From: Uloborus plumipes
Taxonomy: Eukaryota > Arthropoda > Arachnida > Araneae > Uloboridae
NCBI GenBank assembly: GCA_038373865.1
Contig: JAXGGA010002202.1
Location: 1 to 64,000 of the forward strand
Length of the DNA: 64,000 bases
Reading direction: 5' to 3'
Part shown: piece after piece, positions 45,745 to 56,749 of the stretch
How positions within the stretch are numbered: the first letter of the stretch is position 1
Layout of the letters: each line of letters begins with the position of its first letter
Translations under genes and position numbers: made by a program
Notes under the pieces: model-generated
Told to the model about the DNA's origin: nothing
Seen by the model: only the letters and a program-made list of their open reading frames with translations
Databases searched by the model: none

Positions 45745-47149
45745 CACTGCTCGACATTGAAAATGCAACACCAAGAAGGAGTGGTCAGAAATTGATGAAA
45801 TTTGGTAAGAAGACAGAGAGAGCATGGAACAATAAGTGATATTTATTTCAAAATAAATAAGCAAAATTTAGAGCGAGGACGGCAGTAGGACCACCGCGGA
45901 CAGCGATGCACGAAGAAACACGTCTAGGCATGGAGTCAATAAGCCTGCAGATGGTGTCCTGAGGGATGGCACTCCATTCCCTTTCAACCATTTGCAACAG
46001 TTCGTCCTCTGAACGAGGCAGTGACAGGTTCTGCAAACGGCGCCCAATCACGTCCCACACATGTTCGATTGGTGACAAGTAAGGAGAGTATGGTGGCCAG
46101 GAAAGCATCTGTACACCTCGTAGAGCATGTTGGCTGATTCGAGCACTGTGAGGCCGGGCGTTATCCTGTTGAAAAATTGCATTTGGCAGACCCTGAAGGT
46201 AGGGGATTGCCACCGGCCGCAGTACATCATCTGCATATCGTTGGGCCGTCATAGTGCCCCGAATACGAACTAGAGGTGATACGGAATTGTATGCAATAGC
46301 GCCCCAAACCATTATGCCACGTTGTCGCGCTGTGGGGCTTTCCACAGTTACTGCCAGATTCGATCTTTCTCCACGTCGACGCCACACACGTATGCGATGA
46401 CTATCGCTGGACAAACAGAAGCGGGATTCATCTGAGAACACTACGGTTTGCCATTCTGCCATCCACGTCGCTCTGGTCCGGCACCATTCCAAACGTTGGA
46501 GTCTGCGCTGTGAGGTCAATGGCAGTCTTCTTAGCGGGCGCCGTGATTGCAGGCCACGTGCAACCAGTCGACGGGAAATGGTTCTGGTCGACACAGGAAC
46601 ATCCAGGGTACCTTGCACGTGCTGCAGAATCGACGTACAAGTGACTTGCGGGTCCGCCACAGCTTGTCGGTGAATCCGTCGATCCAAGTGGTCTGACGTC
46701 ACTCTGGCTGCACCTGCACCCCTCAATGTGGCTACATTTCCTCTTTCCAACCATCTCCGACACAGCCGATGCACAGTACTTGCATCCATGTGGGTATCAG
46801 CTGCAATTTGACGCATGGACCAACCTCCCCTTCTCAGTCCGATCACCATACCCCTTGTAAAGTCGTCTATATGCTGGAAGTGTCTTCGTTGAGGACGGAG
46901 TGGCATTTCCTCCTATCACACGTATCCTTCGAGACAAAAACCAAATTTCTCCGATAATTAGTCTGGCAGAAAAACCAACATGAACATAGCCCACTTTTCA
47001 ACTTCATTCTCTTATATCTTACTTCACGTGCGTCGGAGAACTGCGCATTTCATATCATTTGCATAACTCAGTGACGTGCGTCTACAGTAAAATTTGCATG
47101 AATTTCTGACCACTCCTTCTTGGTGTTGCATTTTCAATGTCGAGCAGTG
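45745..47149 (-). mobile_element. Tc1-like element, family A, full-length
   Basis: Inverted ends of at least 49 bp are identical to each other (CACTGCTCGACATTGAAAAT... to ...GTGGTCAGAAATT), flanked by TA (45743-45744, 47150-47151). Length 1405 bp, with one intact gene. Identical ends and an open gene suggest a recent insertion. Confidence 0.95.
45848..46906 (-). CDS. Tc1-like transposase, family A, intact frame
   Basis: A 352-residue open frame starting MPLRPQRRHFQHIDDFTRGM. Residues about 11-125 form the paired helix-turn-helix DNA-binding region (WSMRQIAADTHMDASTVHRL). The catalytic triad is Asp159 (VVFSDESRF), Asp248 (FQQDNARPH) and Glu281 (SPIEHVWD), with 32 residues between the last two. 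Tc1 transposases cut and paste DNA at TA sites. Length fits Tc1 proteins (about 340). One odd substitution is YSPYLSP, where related copies have YSPDLSP. The start is the first Met after the TIR and matches the N-terminus of family B. Confidence 0.93.
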   Translation of the reverse strand: MPLRPQRRHFQHIDDFTRGMVIGLRRGGWSMRQIAADTHMDASTVHRLCRRWLERGNVATLRGAGAARVTSDHLDRRIHRQAVADPQVTCTSILQHVQGTLDVPVSTRTISRRLVARGLQSRRPLRRLPLTSQRRLQRLEWCRTRATWMAEWQTVVFSDESRFCLSSDSHRIRVWRRRGERSNLAVTVESPTARQRGIMVWGAIAYNSVSPLVRIRGTMTAQRYADDVLRPVAIPYLQGLPNAIFQQDNARPHSARISQHALRGVQMLSWPPYSPYLSPIEHVWDVIGRRLQNLSLPRSEDELLQMVEREWSAIPQDTICRLIDSMPRRVSSCIAVRGGPTAVLALNFAYLF

Positions 47150-48397
47150 TACCATTTGATGAAAAGAAAATAATGCACATATATTACTGTTATTATTACA
47201 ACTGATGGTTGAAACAATGTCACATTTCTTAATTTAATTCTCCTACTAGAATAAATACACACTTAATATACAATGTTGCAACATTTTTTAGGTGTGATAC
47301 TTTCGTTCTTTGGCATAATATTTTTAGTTAATCTTATAAATGTTCTAAAGAAAAAAAACATTGGATTAAAAGGCAAAAGATTTATTAAAAAAGACAATTA
47401 AATATAGAAATTAGCTTGTTCACAGCTTCTTTTCTGTTTTTTAAAAAATTTTATGTCTTGTTAACACAATGTTTATTAATAATAATATGAAATTGCTGAA
47501 GGAAATTTGATGAAATTTTGAAATTATTTTACGAACAATTAGGAAAGTGGAGGAAAATAAATTGTCTCTTAGAGAAACTGTTTTTGAAATAGAAATTGTA
47601 AAAGAAAAAAAAAAAACAGTGATAGAGACCTTATAGAGCTGACATTAATTATCATGATTAATAATCGGCCCTGCTGATTAATCGGCCGATTATCAACAGC
47701 CGATTAATCGGTAATGGGCCAATTTGCTTATCGGTGCATCCCTACTCGCAATCATCAATGCCAAAACTGAGTCACGAGTCTGACTTCAAACTTTAATTCA
47801 AAAGGAGAAACCTCTTTAACATCAGACAGTAATTGGCATATACATAAATGTATTGAAAATATGTAAATATCGTGGCTATGTGGATGGAAAAGGCAGAATG
47901 ACACCAGAAATGCAGCTACCTCCTTGTAGTGTGTTCTGGGCTGTTAATGTGACGAAATATAATTGCATTTACAACTAAAAGCTGCATTTCGCTCATTCAT
48001 TTCAAAGAAATAGTATAGGAATACAAAAGAAGAATTATTGCTATGTGCAAAAAAAGTCAATCTTTGGTTAATTTCGCGGAACTTTAAGGTTTATGTACGA
48101 ACTTAATACTGCAAAGAATGTAAAGAATTTTGAAGATACATGAAAAGAGTGTTAAAAGGAAACACTTTAATGGTATTAGAACAAAAATGGTGATTATTAG
48201 TATTTTCTAAAAATGTTAGAAAATTGACATTGTTTCGTAACATTAGAGATATTCAAGCCCTGGTAGGACCCTAAAGGAGTTGCTCAAACTTGATAATATT
48301 TTACATGTGAAATTGTACTTTCACATGCACAGCTTTTGACGGGTATTACAAATTAAGATTCCAAAATTTATTTTTTTCGCTCCACCCGATTGGATAG

Positions 48398-50189
48398 CAC
48401 TCATATGCTAGCAAATCATACAAACAGATAAATCAAGACAGGAAGCACTAGGTTACACCAAGAAATCTATCCGCCATGGGAATTTTTTCAAACCAAACTG
48501 ATCTGGTCATGCGTATGTATCTAAAAATCAGGTTTCCATAACCTAGGAAGGTTTAATGTCATTGGAAGGGAGGGGGCATATATTCCTCGTGCAACGTAGA
48601 AATGAAGATAACTAAACTCAAATGTTAGATATTTTCTTTAAAAATTTACAAAACTTATTTTAAGCTCTTCCCGCTCAATCCGGTCAAAATCACGGGCTGA
48701 GTTTAAGCCCTTTATTTCTCTTTCCCGTGACATTTTCAGGAACTAATTCAGTCCTTTTGCCCGAAAACATTTTACTTCTTACTTTACACATTAGATAGCA
48801 GCAGCAGGATATTCTTAAAGTAATTCTAACTACTTAATTTTAATCTAGATGTCAGCATTAATCAAACACGTGCATATATGATATGTTATTTGTAATCTTA
48901 AAAAGTTACTTAGTTAGGTTCTTTGAATGATGTGTGCTCACAATAAAATTAATTTTCAAAAATTTCAATCTAAAAACAAATTAAAAATGCATGTATATGT
49001 TGTTCAAACGTATACTTTCATATGATTTTAAGGGATAAAAAAATACAACTTTTATGACCGGTATCTTGAAAATTAACCGATCCTTAAGGGAATATTAAAC
49101 ATCTTTCATATTTCATTCAGTAAAGTAGCTTTCATGTTCTTGCATTTTGTCTTTTTTCAACACTGACCACATACTATCTATGATGCTTTTTGGACCACTC
49201 TATAAATCAAGCAAGGACATGCATTTTTTTAAAAAATTAAGGTTTAGATGCCAGCATATTACTGGTTAAAAAACTTTCACGACGTTTTTTATTATGATCA
49301 TTAACAAGAAAAGTATCAGCAGTTATTTCTTATTAGTTTTGGTCCAAGTCTCAACCTTAAACAATACAATTTTTAAATTCAACTTCTGTGCCTGGAGTAT
49401 TACAGCATCTATTCTAGAAGTGTTTTATTTCAGAATTCAGCATTTTTAACTTTATTACTCTTCTAGAATCAATATTATCTCCAGGACATTTTTTCAAGAA
49501 AAATGAGTTCAAAGTTACATAATATCAGATGCAAAAGGTTGTTATTGATTTTAGTAGAGCTGCATATTTATCCCTACTTGCAGACCTAGTGCATTTCGCA
49601 GGGATTAGCAACTCTTCTTTAGGTGGCACCAATGTTGGAGGATGCCAGTACCACTTGAGAATTTTGTTGATCAGTTTAACACTAGATGATGGTACCTGAG
49701 CACTTATAATGCAAAATTATCCAAGGCATTAAATTTAGCTGAAAACATCCAATCTAAATGGATAGTTAAGGGCTCTTTAATAAACCGCATAATTATGTGA
49801 CATTCATTGATAATTTTCTGACTCTTGAAAATCCATTAAGTGGTGTAAAAATTGAACTGACAAACTATACACAAGACAAGTATACAAGAGGCCAATGTTT
49901 TATCATTACACCATCCTTTTGGAGGTACAAACATTAAGCAGGAAAAAAAATTAGAAAACAACTCAAGCTGCAGTTCAAATTTTCCAAAAATGTCAGATTA
50001 TTTCTGTATTTATGTCACATTTTAGTACATTTTTCCAGTTAGAAAATTTTCCTTGGCACTCATATCCCTTTTCTCTGTCAAAAACGTTACACAAGTTTAA
50101 ATGTTTACAATTTAATATAATTTTTGAATAAAACCATGTTTCAGGTGGATACCTCTCACATTCCATAAAAAAAAAGGGTGAATACTTAC
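48398..50189 (-). other. INTS13 intron sequence
   Basis: AT-rich intron left of the YWPM exon. A stretch at 49560-49920 has mixed composition and reads as short peptides with stops; possibly an old element fragment, but I could not identify it. No terminal repeats found. Confidence 0.35.
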
Positions 50190-50266
50190 TGATGTCATAT
50201 TGAAAATAGTGGTATGACTAATAACCATTGGCCAGTATTGAGTAAGACGAGACAGTTTCTTTTTTG
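50190..50266 (-). CDS. INTS13: INTS13 exon (YWPMVISHTTIFNM block)
   Basis: A 77-bp exon with acceptor TTAACAG and donor GTAAGT. The first two bases complete an alanine codon with the preceding exon; it then encodes KKKLSRLTQYWPMVISHTTI and FNMTS, ending in phase 0. The motif YWPM.IS.TTIFNM is characteristic of INTS13. The exon is far too short for a plain ORF search and was found by looking for this motif. Confidence 0.88.
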
Positions 50267-51520
50267 CTGTTAAAATGAAAAACATCAATTAGAGGGGACA
50301 GAAAGTAATAGAAATAAATTTCGAATTTCAAAAAATAAAAAGAAACAATAGTTAACATTGCAACTAGTATTTCACTTGTTAATAGAAAACAATGCCATGA
50401 ATCATATTTTTTAAATGAGAAAAAAGCTAAAAAAAAAGAAACTCAGAGCAAACAAAAAAAGGTGTCAAACCAAACGTTAGTGTTTTTTCCGTAATATTTG
50501 GCTTTTATTTCAAAATATTTCTTTTTACTTGCAAAATAGTACACAATAAAAATCATATTAAGCAAGAATACAAATGCACTACTTTTTAAAAGAAACGCAT
50601 TTTAAGTTAATTGCATTGTTTGGCATGTTATATTATACGTTAAAATAATAGCACATATGATCTGTGAATTACGGGTTGAAATATAGCTTAAAGCAAATAG
50701 ATTTTATGCTAATTATAGACTGAAAAATATGAGAAGAAAACAATTTCATAAAGCAACCATAAATTCATACACAATTACATAGATATAGGGTGACTAATGT
50801 AAAATTCTTAAACAATTTGAAAGCTAAAAAATAAAGAATAATTTATGGTTGAATTTGCAGAGTTAAGATGTAGATGGCGGCATACATGTAATTTCTACCA
50901 AAAATTGGAAGCAAAATAACTGCTAATAAGTATTTTTTCAGCAAAAACAACATTCTGACTATCGTAAAATTTTTGTCACAAAAATGTTAGCATTTATGGT
51001 GCTGCACGGCTCAGTGGAGTCTCAACTTACAAATACCCCTGGCATTTGTTGGAATTTTAAGTTACGGAAAAACATATAAGATATACTGTTATGAAACGAT
51101 ACATAATATCAATGATTAATGGCAGAGAAACATATAAAGTACATATAATAATGTGTGCACAGTACGACACAATAATAATGAAATGCAGCATTATAAAACT
51201 ACTGTACAATAGACAAAGTATTGTGCAACAGATAAAGTAAATATAATCACTGAGAAGATGCTGATGACTGGTGCTGTGCAAGTGACCAGATTCTTATTAG
51301 TGTTCACCTGCATATCGAGGATATTCAATTTTTATTTAATTTTAAGAAACTTTTAGTAGCTAATCACGATGTCGCTGATGTTTAAGCTCTGGGATTCTCT
51401 TCCAAAAATTTCCGTGCAGGTGAAAAGTTGATTCAGTGCTAAAATTCGTTACTTGTTGAAAAACATGTGTTATAACCATAACAGGTAAGTTGAATTACGT
51501 AATACGTGTGTATGTACATA
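50267..51520 (-). other. INTS13 intron sequence
   Basis: AT-rich. GCTCAGTGGAGTCTCAACTT at 51006-51025 resembles the end of a pogo-type MITE seen also (inverted) near 25550, but no partner end was found. No gene. Confidence 0.35.
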
Positions 51521-51568
51521 CACTGATTGACATTGAAAATGCAACACCAAGAAGGAGTGGCCAGAAAT
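51521..51568 (+). mobile_element. Tc1-like family A, left end fragment
   Basis: CACTGATTGACATTGAAAAT followed by GCAACACCAAGAAGGAGTGG matches the family A terminus, preceded by TA. The sequence then changes abruptly to the reverse-transcriptase gene at about 51569. The opposite end of a family A element is at 55685-55856 in the same orientation. Confidence 0.85.
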
Positions 51569-51665
51569 GTATGCACAATGAAGACAATCTTGGAATAGTC
51601 AATGTCAAAAATTCTAAGATTGTCTTCCCTTATATTAATCCTAAATTTCACAAAACTCCCATTAA

Positions 51666-53482
51666 CCCATTAACCGCCGAAACTCGAAATCATTTTTTGT
51701 TTTTGATAAAAATCATAAAAGTTGTTATTTTCAGCCCATACAATACTATTATGCTGCAAAAAGAGCAAAATTTCACTTACATTTAGAAATATAGGGTGTT
51801 GCGTTGACGCAACGTCAGCGGAAAAGGGGTACGGATGCGAAATAGTTTTATTTGATACAATTCAGCAGTTTCAATGCGTTTTAGCCAGGTAAAATTTGTA
51901 TGAGCTTTGATATGGTTTTGAAACGTGCAGAGAACTTTAGAAGAAAGTGAAATTTATTGTTAAAAAATCATATAATTTTGTTTAATAAATTTTAAATTTA
52001 ACAAAAACTAGATTATCCAAGGTCATATATAATAAACTTCGTTGCAATCGGGCAATATCACAAGCATTGCAACGATAAACAGTTTGACAATGGCAATGGG
52101 ACCGTAGTCAGCCCGATCAGGAAGGCGTCGGACTCGTAACCGGAGGTTCCCGGGTTTGATCCTAGCCGATCAAAGATCCATCGTCGTTACTAATGGTGGC
52201 TGGGCGACTTAAAATAAGGGTCATGGTCACAAAGTCCTCCAAGTGAAACGATACCTCTGGCGGTACTAGACCAGGGGTTTGCTCGGCCCTTGGTCTGGTT
52301 CAAAAGAACAGAGCGCTCGGAGCTAAATTGAACTTCCAACTTAATGGTGCTCGTAAAAACGGAAGCCGTTCTTTCTCCAACTTGAATCGGGTAGATCTGT
52401 CTCTGGCTCGGGTACCCGAGTGGTTTCAGAAACAAGAACGCAGTGGCAATACTTACACGTAGCCTTTTGTTATTTCTAAATATTGCTGTAAAATGCCCCG
52501 AGGTACTGGCATTGGTAAACTGAATTTGCTTGGCCGTCCTGTAGCTGAACTTTTCGTCTGTGTATATTTATCAAAGTGGGGGGGGGGGGTAGCTGTAAAA
52601 CATAAAGTGCAACCTCTCTTCTAAAATCCAACAGTGACTTTCTATGTTTCCTTCTTCAGCCTTAAAAGTTAGCCTTGAAAGTGTCCAAGCATTTGTTTGT
52701 GCAACATCGAAAAATCACTTTTTCTCTCGGTCTATAATTCTATAATTTGAAACTTGACTATCGCACAAATCAACATTACCAATTTTCATGTTACATTGCT
52801 CAATGATACAAGGCTGAAGAACAGAAACCTTTTTCTTCTGAATTCTAGAGTAGCGAGAAACGTTCTTTACAGGCTCAATGTTACCGTAAGTAGAACCTCG
52901 AATCATCAGCAACAGAGTTTTTATTTATTTTTATTTTTTTTTTTCAAAAATCTGTTCTAATGCTTCTTTAACTAAGATATCGTGTTCTGGTCATTTCAAA
53001 ACGCGGAGACGAAAAAAAAAAAAGCTTGCAGAGTCAAAACGCACAGAATAAAAATGAAATCGATGCTTTCGGAAAAGCAGTTGAGACAGAGAGTCTGACT
53101 ACCCCTTTTCCGCTGACGATGCGCTCGCGCAACACCTGCTTTTGCTTTCCTTCCCTCCCCCACAGAATCAGTTTCTGAGTGGAATTTTTTTATAAAAGTG
53201 ACCTTGACTAAGACTATTTCACATATAAACCCAAACTTTTTTTCATTTCTAACTTTTTTGATTGAAAAATAGATCACAAATTTGAGCAAAAAAAACTATG
53301 TTAGAACCACAATTTTTTTTACATATAATACAAAATGTTTGAGTCAATTTTTTTACGAAACATGTTTCTGTCGTTGTTCTTAAACCTAAAACTGAAATCG
53401 ATACAAAAATTAGTTATATAGTGAATTTTTTATGATTTTTTATTTTGACCGTTGCGTCAACGCAACACCAGCGGGTAATGGG
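51666..53482. mobile_element. TTAA element 1 (piggyBac-type, 1.8 kb) in the RT gene
   Basis: Inverted ends CCCATTAACCGCCGA / complement of CCCATTACCCGCTGG, flanked by TTAA (51662-51665, 53483-53486). Subterminal GTTGCGTTGACGCAACGTCA (51801-51820) has its counterpart GTTGCGTCAACGCAACACCA at 53451-53470. No transposase was found. It carries a tRNA-like SINE. Removing it with one TTAA restores HKTPI-KFRCI of the RT frame. Confidence 0.88.
52088..52440 (+). repeat. tRNA-derived SINE-like sequence
   Basis: The head (about 52098-52175) resembles a tRNA: GTAGTCAGCCCGATCAGG as a weak A box, CTCGTAA as an anticodon loop (CGT, threonine-like) and GGTTCCCGGGTTTGATCC as a B box. It is followed by about 270 bp of GC-richer unrelated body, GTGGCTGGGCGACTTAAAAT onward. 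It is GC-rich against its AT-rich surroundings. The A box is poor and there is no visible tail or target duplication, so the tRNA origin is likely but not proven. Confidence 0.5.
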
Positions 53483-53846
53483 TTAAATTCCGTTGCATTA
53501 ATTGTGGCTCTAATTCATACATGAACTACCCTGGTACTACTTTTGTTAATTTATTAAATGATATTTTTGATAAAATTCTGGAAGAAAACCACACTTGGAT
53601 TATTAAAAATAATGCTCCGGTTCTTGATTTAATTAAAAATAATAAAATTCATTGCATTTACTCATTTGACTTTAAAGACCTATTTACAAGTATTTCTATT
53701 TCCAGTCTTAAGGATGTTCTTATGTCTTATTTTTACGACTATGGCAAAATTCTTAATATTAGTGAAGCTTTTTGGATAGATATTATTAACTTCTGCATTT
53801 TCAACAATTACATTTATAATGGTGAAAACTGTTACCTTCAAATTAA

Positions 53847-54074
53847 CCTTTAGAAACCGGGCGGTACACATGTTGTACCACCAGTCTTTTTTTTTTAGAG
53901 GACAGGATTGAGATTTTCACTCGAACCCTTTGGAGCTGGAGATTATTTTAAGGTTTCATACGTCTGGTGTGAGTTTATACCTTCTCTTTTCAATGGAAAA
54001 AAAATCTGTGGTTCAACTGTCGTACTACCTGGGTCGAAAGAAATTTTTTTTTTGAACAGCCCGGATCCAAAAGG
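53847..54074. mobile_element. TTAA element 2 (228-bp MITE) in the RT gene
   Basis: Inverted ends CCTTTAGAAACCGGGC / complement of CCTTTTGGATCCGGGC, flanked by TTAA (53843-53846, 54075-54078). Subterminal GGTACACATGTTGTACC forms an imperfect palindrome. The RT reading resumes after it. Confidence 0.88.
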
Positions 54075-54570
54075 TTAAGGGCTCACACAGGGCTCAAAAT
54101 TCTCTTCTGTTTTAGCAAATTTATATCTTCATTACTTCGAAAAAAACTTCAATTATACCATTCCCAAAGCTTTCAAATATGTTGAAGACCTTATTATTTT
54201 CAATTATCATTCTTTTTATGATGATTCAAAAAATATCTATCCTGCTGATTTAGAACTTATTCACACAAATACAAATATTAAACAAACTGAATTTCTCGAC
54301 CTCAATATCTGTTTTTCAGAAAATGATATCCTGGTTGACCTTTATGATAAGCGTCTTTCTTTCAACTTTCATTTTAGTCCATTGATTGCATGGAACTCCA
54401 ATATTTCTATCAAAGTTCACCGTAACACCTTAATCAATGAAATAAATAGAATTAAAAATATCTGCAACAAAGAAATTTTCGTCCAAAAAAACATTAATTT
54501 TCTTAAGTCTTCGTTGGCTTTCAATGAAATTCTTTCCTCCTTCTACTTAAATTATTTTAAGTCAGTTTAA

Positions 54571-55684
54571 CTTTAACTGTAACTCTCTGTTCTGGCCACA
54601 TATCTGTTGGTTGCGCTGTTTTTCATTTAGTTCACGTCTGGTATCTTTACATGTAAGTACTGTCTAAAATTTTTTCGTACGACCTGCGCCGCATCTGCAC
54701 ACGCCAAGTCTCTTCAGACTTTCTCGAAAAAGGGGGGGGGGGGAAAGCAACGAGGAAGTAGCAAGCGAACAAAAGCTGAAGGCATCGGGTAGAGCGCATC
54801 CAAAACCTATCTCCCCTTTTTCAGATGGAAGCGTCCGTGGCTCCCAGGCGCACAATACGCAAACAGACAGTACTTGACTTTTTTGACCTTTTTGGTGTTT
54901 GACTGCGTTCCATTTTTGTCTTTTACTTATGTTCTTTTGGTGTTCATGTTTCATTTTATTCAAGGCTCTTGGGAAAGGTGACATGCTATTGGGACCTTCC
55001 CTCATGTCAGATAGAAAGGGCCTTGTGAACCAGGGATCTGGTCTTCTCCCTGATGACGTGCCAGTCCTTGGTTCGCCTTTTCACTATTTCTTTTTGTATT
55101 TTCGATTATGCTGGTACTGTTATTGTTCCCAGCGGCTTTGCGCTGACATATCAGCACACTTTTGTATTTTTGTGCCTTCTTGTATTTTTTGGGATTTAAT
55201 TATCCCTATTTTAAACACTTTTTAAAAAATTGTTTATTATTTGTATATATATATGTATATATATGTGTGTGTGTGTTTTCAATAAAACTAAAAAAAGTTA
55301 CTTTATTTGTTATTGAAGAAAAAACATTGCACTTAAAAGTTCATATTAAAAGATTCTAAGCAATAAAAATTATTTTAGGTAAAAGATTCTTGACTACAAG
55401 ATACACAGGCATAAACAGCTTCAATATAACTTCCTGGATTAATATAACAATGATTAAAATAATTTATTTCATTAATATAGTCTTCAAGGTGCAACCGGAA
55501 AAAGATTAAACAGTTGCTTCTATTTTATTTTATTTTATTTTTTGAAAAATATGAATGAGATATTTTTGAAGCTAAATTAATTTTTTTCCCGAAACAAAGT
55601 CCCAAATGATACGAAATTTTTCAAAAGACGGAATTCTGTCCCCCAGACGGAAGTGTGGCAGCCTTGGTGTTTTTTCGTCCATCT
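54571..55684 (+). other. region downstream of the RT gene
   Basis: Probably the 3' part of the retroelement up to the Tc1 remnant. Open frames 54899-55225 and 54664-55005 (opposite strands) have no recognisable domain; the plus frame contains ADISAHFCIFVPSCIFWDL. TA/TG microsatellite at 55239-55277 and (TTTTA)n at 55520-55545. Confidence 0.35.
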
Positions 55685-55853
55685 CTGTCCGCAGTGGTCC
55701 TATATCCTACTGAGCGGACGCTATTCTCGATTTGTATTCTATCTATCGTTTTGAAATTTAGATTACTTATTATTCCTAGCTGTCCCTGACTTTTAACCAA
55801 ATTTCATCACATTCGACCACTCCTTCTTAATGTTGCATTTTCAATGTCAAGTA

Positions 55854-55856
<3 letters not shown>
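55685..55856 (+). mobile_element. Tc1-like family A, right end fragment
   Basis: Matches the last part of the transposase gene (TCTGTCCGCAGTGGTCCTAT) and the right terminus (CGACCACTCCTTCTTAATGT to AGTAGTG) of the family A elements, with many substitutions. It pairs with the left end at 51521-51568. Confidence 0.85.

Positions 55857-55897
<41 letters not shown>
55857..55897. repeat. TA microsatellite
   Basis: About 20 TA repeats. A second TA tract of similar length lies at 56703-56742, on the other side of the foldback at 55977-56702. Confidence 0.9.
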
Positions 55898-55899
<2 letters not shown>

Positions 55900-55976
55900 G
55901 TAAAATATGAAAATAAGATATTCTACATTCAATCAGCGCATAATTGCTGCTAGAGCATTAAATGCATTCTAAATAT

Positions 55977-56699
55977 TAGGTGTTTATATATGAAGTCCGC
56001 CCTCGGGCGTGCACGAAGTCAGTGTAAATAACAACAATTAGAAAAATATTTGAAAAACGTCTAGAAAAAGTTTTGAAAAAACGTTATACATGCAAAAATG
56101 TTATAGATTCAAAATGCAATCCGACAATTTTTCAGAAACAACTAAAATTTCAAAAATTATCTGGGCAAGTTACTGCTTCGTCTACGGAGAGCGGGAGCAG
56201 TTGGTAAAAATAATAATTTGCAGGTTTCTGAAGAGGTCAGAACATCGACTTGGTACAGAAATGGATCGAGTAAGAGGAATATGACTAATGGTGTTGCTTC
56301 TTTTTTCTATTACTGGGTAAGTGATCTGTCTTTCTTTTATTTGCAGGTAAGAGCCGGGGGGGGGGGGTTGTATTCATGAGTTGGCAGTAGTATATCATTT
56401 TTTTGTCCTTTTGGACTTCTCAAAACTTAACATCCTTTCTGACCTCTTCAGAAAAATGCAAATTATTATTTTTACCAAGTGCTCCCGCTTTCCGTAGACG
56501 AAGCAGTAACTTGCCCAGATAATTTTTGAAATTTTAGTTGTTTCTGAAAAATTGTCGGATTGCATTTTGAATCTATAACATTTTTGCACGTATAACGTTT
56601 TTTCAAAACTTTTTCTAGACGTTTTTCAAATATTTTTCTAATTGTTGTTATTTACACTGACTTTGTGCACGCCCGAGGGCGGACTTCATATATAAACAC

Positions 56700-56702
<3 letters not shown>
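55977..56702. mobile_element. foldback MITE, 270-bp arms
   Basis: Inverted ends TAGGTGTTTATATATGAAGT continuing into CCGCCCTCGGGCGTGCAC. Arms run 55977 to about 56246 and about 56435 to 56702, differing at only a few positions by eye. The centre of about 190 bp is unrelated on the two sides. Open frames in the arms are mirror copies and not coding. Confidence 0.75.

Positions 56703-56749
<47 letters not shown>

Larger units (their letters stand above)
40256..47744 (-). mobile_element. hAT transposon with 8-bp TSD, carrying four later insertions
   Basis: Ends TAGGGATGCAC.GATTAATC at both sides, with a perfect 8-bp direct repeat CTCGCAAT (40248-40255, 47745-47752). It encodes a BED-finger hAT transposase on the minus strand. 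Inside it are a LINE (40760-41749), a MITE (43427-43534), a shorter relative (43667-44830) and a full Tc1-like element (45745-47149), each with its own target duplication. Confidence 0.93.
38587..48388. mobile_element. palindromic DNA transposon with 9-bp TSD, containing a hAT stack
   Basis: Ends TAGGGTGGAGCGAAAAAAAA and complement of CGGGTGGAGCGAAAAAAATA, flanked by ATTGGATAG (38578-38586, 48389-48397). Once the hAT at 40256-47744 is taken out, the remaining 2.3 kb is an inverted repeat: left arm 38587 to about 39430, right arm from about 39770 through the hAT site to 48388. The right arm has about 270 bp not present in the left (about 47980-48255). A 9-bp duplication is typical of Mutator-like elements, but no transposase is present to confirm. 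Confidence 0.75.
51569..54570 (+). pseudogene. Penelope-like reverse transcriptase, split by two insertions
   Basis: Pieces in order: NSKIVFPYINPKFHKTPIN (to 51661), then after a TTAA insertion FRCINCGSNSYMNYPGTTF and SFDFKDLFTSISISSLKDVL (53487-53842). After a second TTAA insertion come SKFSSVLANLYLHYFEKNF, KYVEDLIIF, FLDLNICFSEND, DLYDKRLSFNFHFSP and VHRNTLINEINRIKNIC to the stop at 54570. The order DLFT, SS.LANLYLHY, Y.(D/E)DL, FLDLNI fits a reverse transcriptase that I take to be Penelope-like. The first Asp of the YVDD box is Glu. A one-base shift occurs near 54090. The exact clade is uncertain. Confidence 0.7.

Noticed and set aside
52098..52175. A functional tRNA-Thr gene
   Set aside because: The A box and acceptor stem do not form a proper tRNA, and a longer unrelated body follows; a SINE head is more likely.
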